From: Natronohydrobacter sp.
GTDB taxonomy: Bacteria; Pseudomonadota; Alphaproteobacteria; Rhodobacterales; Rhodobacteraceae
NCBI GenBank assembly: GCA_007117255.1
Contig: SKGU01000092.1
Span: 1-9,518 of the forward strand
Length of the DNA stretch: 9,518 nucleotides
Direction of reading: 5' to 3'
Shown piece after piece: positions 6,926 to 9,518 of this stretch; the first letter of the stretch is position 1; each line of letters opens with the position of its first letter. The position numbers and the translations under genes were made by a program. The notes under the pieces were generated by a model that was given only the letters and a program-made list of their open reading frames with translations, searched no databases and was not told the DNA's origin.

Positions 6926-8038
6926 ATGCTCAATGCGCCCAACATCTCCACAGGGCAGGCTTTGCGCCTGCTGCGTCAGGGCTGGGAAGCACAGGCCGGC
7001 GGGCAGTTGCGCGCAAGCTGGATGCTGCATGGCCGCCCCGGTATCGGCAAGACCGAGATCGTTCAGGCGCTTGCGCGAGAGATCGGCGCGAGGCTCTATG
7101 ATCTGCGGCTGACCACCATCGAACCGCAAGACCTGCGCGGCCTGCCCTTTTTCGATATGGAGACCCGCCGCACAGTCTGGTTTCGCCCAGAAGACCTGCC
7201 TGATGATCCCGCACGCCCATCGATCCTGTTTCTGGACGAGTTGACAGCCGCCCCGCCCCATCTGCAACCCACAGTCTATGGGTTGTTGCAGGAACGCCGC
7301 GTGGGAACCCATGTCTTGCCCGATAGCTGCCTTGTGATCGCAGCGGGCAATATGGTCGAGGACGGCGCGATTGCTTATGAGATGGGCAGCGCGCTGTCCG
7401 ACCGGCTGATCCATCTGCATCTGTTAGCCAGTGCAGAAGACTGGTTGCAGAACTACGCCATCCCGCAAGACTTGGACCCGGCTGTGATTGCTTTCATCCG
7501 CACAAGGCCCGACTGTCTGGATACAACCGACACGGCGCTGCGTGAGGGCGAAATCATCGCCTGCACGCCGCGATCCTGGGCGCGGGTCTCGACGCTGATG
7601 CGCGCGCTGCCTGATCGTGGTTTGCGGAATATCGCGATTGCCGGTGTTCTGGGCGAGGCCGTGGCCGCAGAGTTCCGTCTGATTGCGGATGATATCGCAG
7701 CCACCGTGCAGATTGATGCGCTGCTTGAGGCAACCGGCAACGACCGCTTGTCGCTTTATCCGCCATCACTGCATGGCATGACCGCGCTGGCATATGGGCT
7801 GATCACGCGCGCCGATGGCCGGACCCTTCCCGATATCATCGAGATCATGGTGGAATTGCGCAAGCTTGGGTCGCGGTGTGGGCCGCCCTTTTCAGCCATG
7901 CCGCTTGCCGAATTGGGCACCCATGCGTTTGAATTGCTGATCAAACGCGCGCTTGATCATGGCTGGCAGGACGCGTTTCTGAATTCGGCTGCTTATGCGG
8001 ATTATGCGGCAGAGCGCAAAGAGACCGGGCTTGCGTGA
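6926..8038 (+). CDS. MoxR-family AAA+ ATPase
   Basis: This 370-residue cytoplasmic ATPase belongs to the MoxR branch of AAA+ proteins, which form hexameric rings and remodel partner proteins or help insert metal cofactors together with a VWA-domain protein. Walker A is GRPGIGKT (residues 36-43, K42), and Walker B is ILFLDELT with D104-E105. A sensor-1-type asparagine is in VIAAGNMVEDG, and the family segment ALSDRLIHLHL supplies the arginine. The C-terminal part from about residue 170 is helical lid and partner-interaction sequence with no further motif I recognise. No signal peptide or membrane segment is present. The ATG at 6926 has a perfect RBS. There are 57 bases between it and the permease stop. 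One base separates its TGA from the downstream VWA gene, the usual arrangement for MoxR pairs. The client cannot be deduced from the window, so the name is limited to the family. Confidence 0.92.
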   Translation: MLNAPNISTGQALRLLRQGWEAQAGGQLRASWMLHGRPGIGKTEIVQALAREIGARLYDLRLTTIEPQDLRGLPFFDMETRRTVWFRPEDLPDDPARPSILFLDELTAAPPHLQPTVYGLLQERRVGTHVLPDSCLVIAAGNMVEDGAIAYEMGSALSDRLIHLHLLASAEDWLQNYAIPQDLDPAVIAFIRTRPDCLDTTDTALREGEIIACTPRSWARVSTLMRALPDRGLRNIAIAGVLGEAVAAEFRLIADDIAATVQIDALLEATGNDRLSLYPPSLHGMTALAYGLITRADGRTLPDIIEIMVELRKLGSRCGPPFSAMPLAELGTHAFELLIKRALDHGWQDAFLNSAAYADYAAERKETGLA

Positions 8039-8039
8039 A

Positions 8040-9257
8040 ATGCAACATTCCCGCCGCGCGACAGCGGCGCTCCAGGCGTTGACAGAAGCCGACCCAGCCC
8101 TTGCCGCATTATCGCTCTGGTGTCGTCACCGCGACAGCGAAACGGTCGAACTCGTCGCGACGGCGGGCCCGGAGATCAAATATGGTCCGGGCTTTGACGA
8201 CCAGCCACGCCACATCCAGATCGGGCTGGCGGGTCATCACATCCTGCACGTCGCTTTGCAGCATTCCGACCGCATGCGTGCGATGCAGACGCGGTTGGGT
8301 GAAGTATTCGAACCTGAAATCTGGCAGATCGCCTGTGATGCCATCGTGAATGAGGCCATCCTTGCATCAGGTCACGCCCTACCCCGCCCGGTGCTGACAC
8401 TGCAAATCCTTCTCGGTGAAACCGGCGCTGCTCTTCTGGCCGCCTGGGATGCGGAACGTCTGTATTTCAAGCTTGCGTCCGGCAATGTGGGGCGCGGGGA
8501 TCGACTGAAAGCAAAGGCCCGCGAAGCCGGGTTTCGTCCAGATCTTGACGTCGGGGATGACACGGAAGCAATGGGGGCGAACCCCGACAAGGGTGACTGG
8601 CAAGGCCATATGGCGCGCGCAATGGCTGCTGGCCGCGCGGCGGGCCTTGGGCTTGGTGCCTTGGGCTTGCGGTTGGCGGATGTGCCGCGCGCGATCATCC
8701 CTTGGGAACATCACTTGCGCCGCTGGATCAGCCGTTTGGTTCTGCGCGCACCAGCCCCTGCGCCACTAAACCCTGCACGGCGCTGGCTGGCCATGGCTGG
8801 CCAGGCACAGGTTGAACAGCGCCCGTTGCCGCCGTGGCAAGCCCAACTGAACGTACCCTTGCCACGCCCGAACATTCTGCTTGCCATTGACGCCTCTGGC
8901 TCCATCCCACGGCAGACGCTTGGACGGTTCATGGCTGAAGCTGCGGGTCTGGCCCGCCGCCTGGGCACAAGCATAACGATGGTTGTATTTGACACGGAAA
9001 TCCGCAGCCATACGCGCCTTGATCCGGCACAATGGCACCAGACACTTGCCGCGCTTTCCTTGCCCGAAGGCGGGGGCACGGATTTTCGGCCTGTGTTCGA
9101 AATGGCCCGACACAACAAACCCACTGGCGTGATTGTGCTGACCGATCTGGACGGACCCTTTCCCCCTTGCGCGCCGCGTTTGCCTGTACTCTGGGCCTGT
9201 ATGGCTGTTGACCAGCCCACCCCGCCCTTCGGGCGCGTCATTTCGCTTGCACGTTAA
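8040..9257 (+). CDS. DUF2201-type metallopeptidase-like/VWA protein, MoxR partner
   Basis: This 405-residue protein resembles the DUF2201 group: an N-terminal metallopeptidase-like domain and a C-terminal VWA-like domain. Such proteins are paired with MoxR ATPases and act as adaptors or regulators. The C-terminal part has a MIDAS metal site: DASGS (D284, S286, S288), GGGTD (T347, D348) and LTDLDG (D369). The N-terminal domain has GHHILHVALQH (H66 to H75) followed by EIWQIACDAIVNEAIL, where relatives usually carry HExxH; here the second position is H, so the catalytic glutamate seems to be missing. The middle contains an alanine/glycine-rich helical stretch (about 182-211). The start at 8040 directly follows the MoxR TGA (one base between) and has no strong RBS, suggesting reinitiation after the ATPase stop. 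In-frame ATGs at 7995 and 8004 would add 12-15 residues overlapping the ATPase gene and are less likely. Stop is TAA. Confidence 0.85.
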   Translation: MQHSRRATAALQALTEADPALAALSLWCRHRDSETVELVATAGPEIKYGPGFDDQPRHIQIGLAGHHILHVALQHSDRMRAMQTRLGEVFEPEIWQIACDAIVNEAILASGHALPRPVLTLQILLGETGAALLAAWDAERLYFKLASGNVGRGDRLKAKAREAGFRPDLDVGDDTEAMGANPDKGDWQGHMARAMAAGRAAGLGLGALGLRLADVPRAIIPWEHHLRRWISRLVLRAPAPAPLNPARRWLAMAGQAQVEQRPLPPWQAQLNVPLPRPNILLAIDASGSIPRQTLGRFMAEAAGLARRLGTSITMVVFDTEIRSHTRLDPAQWHQTLAALSLPEGGGTDFRPVFEMARHNKPTGVIVLTDLDGPFPPCAPRLPVLWACMAVDQPTPPFGRVISLAR

Positions 9258-9318
9258 TGCATTCTGGGGCGTCGTCGCTTCAAACGTAAAACGCTCATTA
9301 GCGCGTTCCGGTTTGGCT
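9258..9318. other. Convergent intergenic gap with no clear terminator
   Basis: Sixty-one bases separate the stop codons of two converging genes. AACGC (9290-9294) can pair with GCGTT (9303-9307) around an 8-base loop, but there is no following run of T on either strand, so it is not a convincing intrinsic terminator. I see no RNA gene here. Confidence 0.4.
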
Positions 9319-9518
9319 TCAGATATCCACGCTCTTTGCTGCCATCAAGGCCCCCAACCGCGCATGTGCAGACACCTGAGCAGGCTCGAAGGTCAGATCG
9401 TGGATGTCGATACGCCGCGCAAGCCCGATATATTGCAAGCGGCGCTCGTCAAGTGGCTCGGCGAAAAGGGTCTGGCGGATCAACGCGCGTTCTTCAGCGT
9501 CAAGCGCCAGCAATTCCG
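9319..9518 (-). CDS. Unrecognised protein, C-terminal fragment
   Basis: A minus-strand frame enters from the right edge and ends at a TGA (complement of 9319-9321). It encodes about 66 residues of C-terminus beginning ...ELLALDAEERALIRQ and ending AALMAAKSVDI-like (LGALMAAKSVDI). The start codon lies beyond the window; a TTG at 9511-9513 is internal and unlikely to be the start. The residues are mostly charged and helix-forming, with no motif I recognise, so no function is offered. It is likely real because the frame is open to the edge and ends convergently just after the VWA gene, leaving an otherwise empty region explained. The 64-codon length alone is weak evidence. Confidence 0.5.
   Translation of the reverse strand, partial: ELLALDAEERALIRQTLFAEPLDERRLQYIGLARRIDIHDLTFEPAQVSAHARLGALMAAKSVDI

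Noticed and set aside
7995..8039. Longer start for the VWA protein at ATG 7995 or 8004
   Set aside because: These would overlap the MoxR gene by 35-44 bases without a good RBS, and the added residues look like no conserved N-terminus. The ATG at 8040, one base after the MoxR stop, fits coupling better.
8711..9241. A 176-codon minus-strand open frame opposite the VWA domain
   Set aside because: The opposite strand carries clear MIDAS motifs in frame. The minus-strand translation is serine/arginine-rich with no domain.
9290..9307. Possible intrinsic terminator between the converging genes
   Set aside because: The stem is only 5 bp with an 8-base loop, and no T-run follows on either strand.

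Overview
The window looks like chromosomal DNA of an alphaproteobacterium, probably of the Rhodobacteraceae/Paracoccaceae type. The basis is moderately GC-rich coding sequence, dense packing, Shine-Dalgarno sites of the GGAGG type, and proteins that read like that group's versions of their families. This placement is an inference; there is no rRNA or other phylogenetic marker here. I saw no tRNA, rRNA, CRISPR array, insertion sequence or phage gene.

Layout, left to right. (1) 2-1630, plus strand: the 3' part of a glycoside hydrolase family 42 beta-galactosidase whose 5' end lies outside the window. (2) A 78-base gap with two small inverted repeats, one covering the ribosome binding site of the next gene. 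(3) 1709-2380: a DUF3047 protein with a Tat-like signal peptide. (4) A 129-base gap with a near-operator palindrome at 2473-2489. (5) 2510-3718 and 3728-6868: periplasmic adaptor and inner-membrane permease of an RND (AcrAB/MexAB-like) efflux pump, translationally coupled, with no outer-membrane channel gene visible. (6) 6926-8038 and 8040-9257: a MoxR-type AAA+ ATPase and its partner, a metallopeptidase-like/VWA (DUF2201-type) protein, separated by one base. (7) 9319-9518, minus strand: the C-terminal end of an unrecognised gene converging on the VWA gene.

How the genes fit together. There are two clear functional units. The adaptor and permease would form the inner part of a tripartite proton-driven exporter, and the proton-relay residues (D414, D415, K931) are intact. 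The MoxR ATPase and VWA protein would form a chaperone-like remodelling pair, as in RavA-ViaA, NorQ-NorD or CbbQ-CbbO, with an unknown client. The beta-galactosidase belongs to sugar catabolism and is probably the end of an upstream operon. Nothing in the sequence ties the DUF3047 protein or the MoxR pair mechanistically to the pump beyond shared orientation.

The most interesting points are the HHILH sequence where DUF2201-type proteins normally carry HExxH, next to an intact MIDAS VWA domain, and the small palindromes in front of the DUF3047 and efflux genes. I did not find convincing evidence of an entirely new system.
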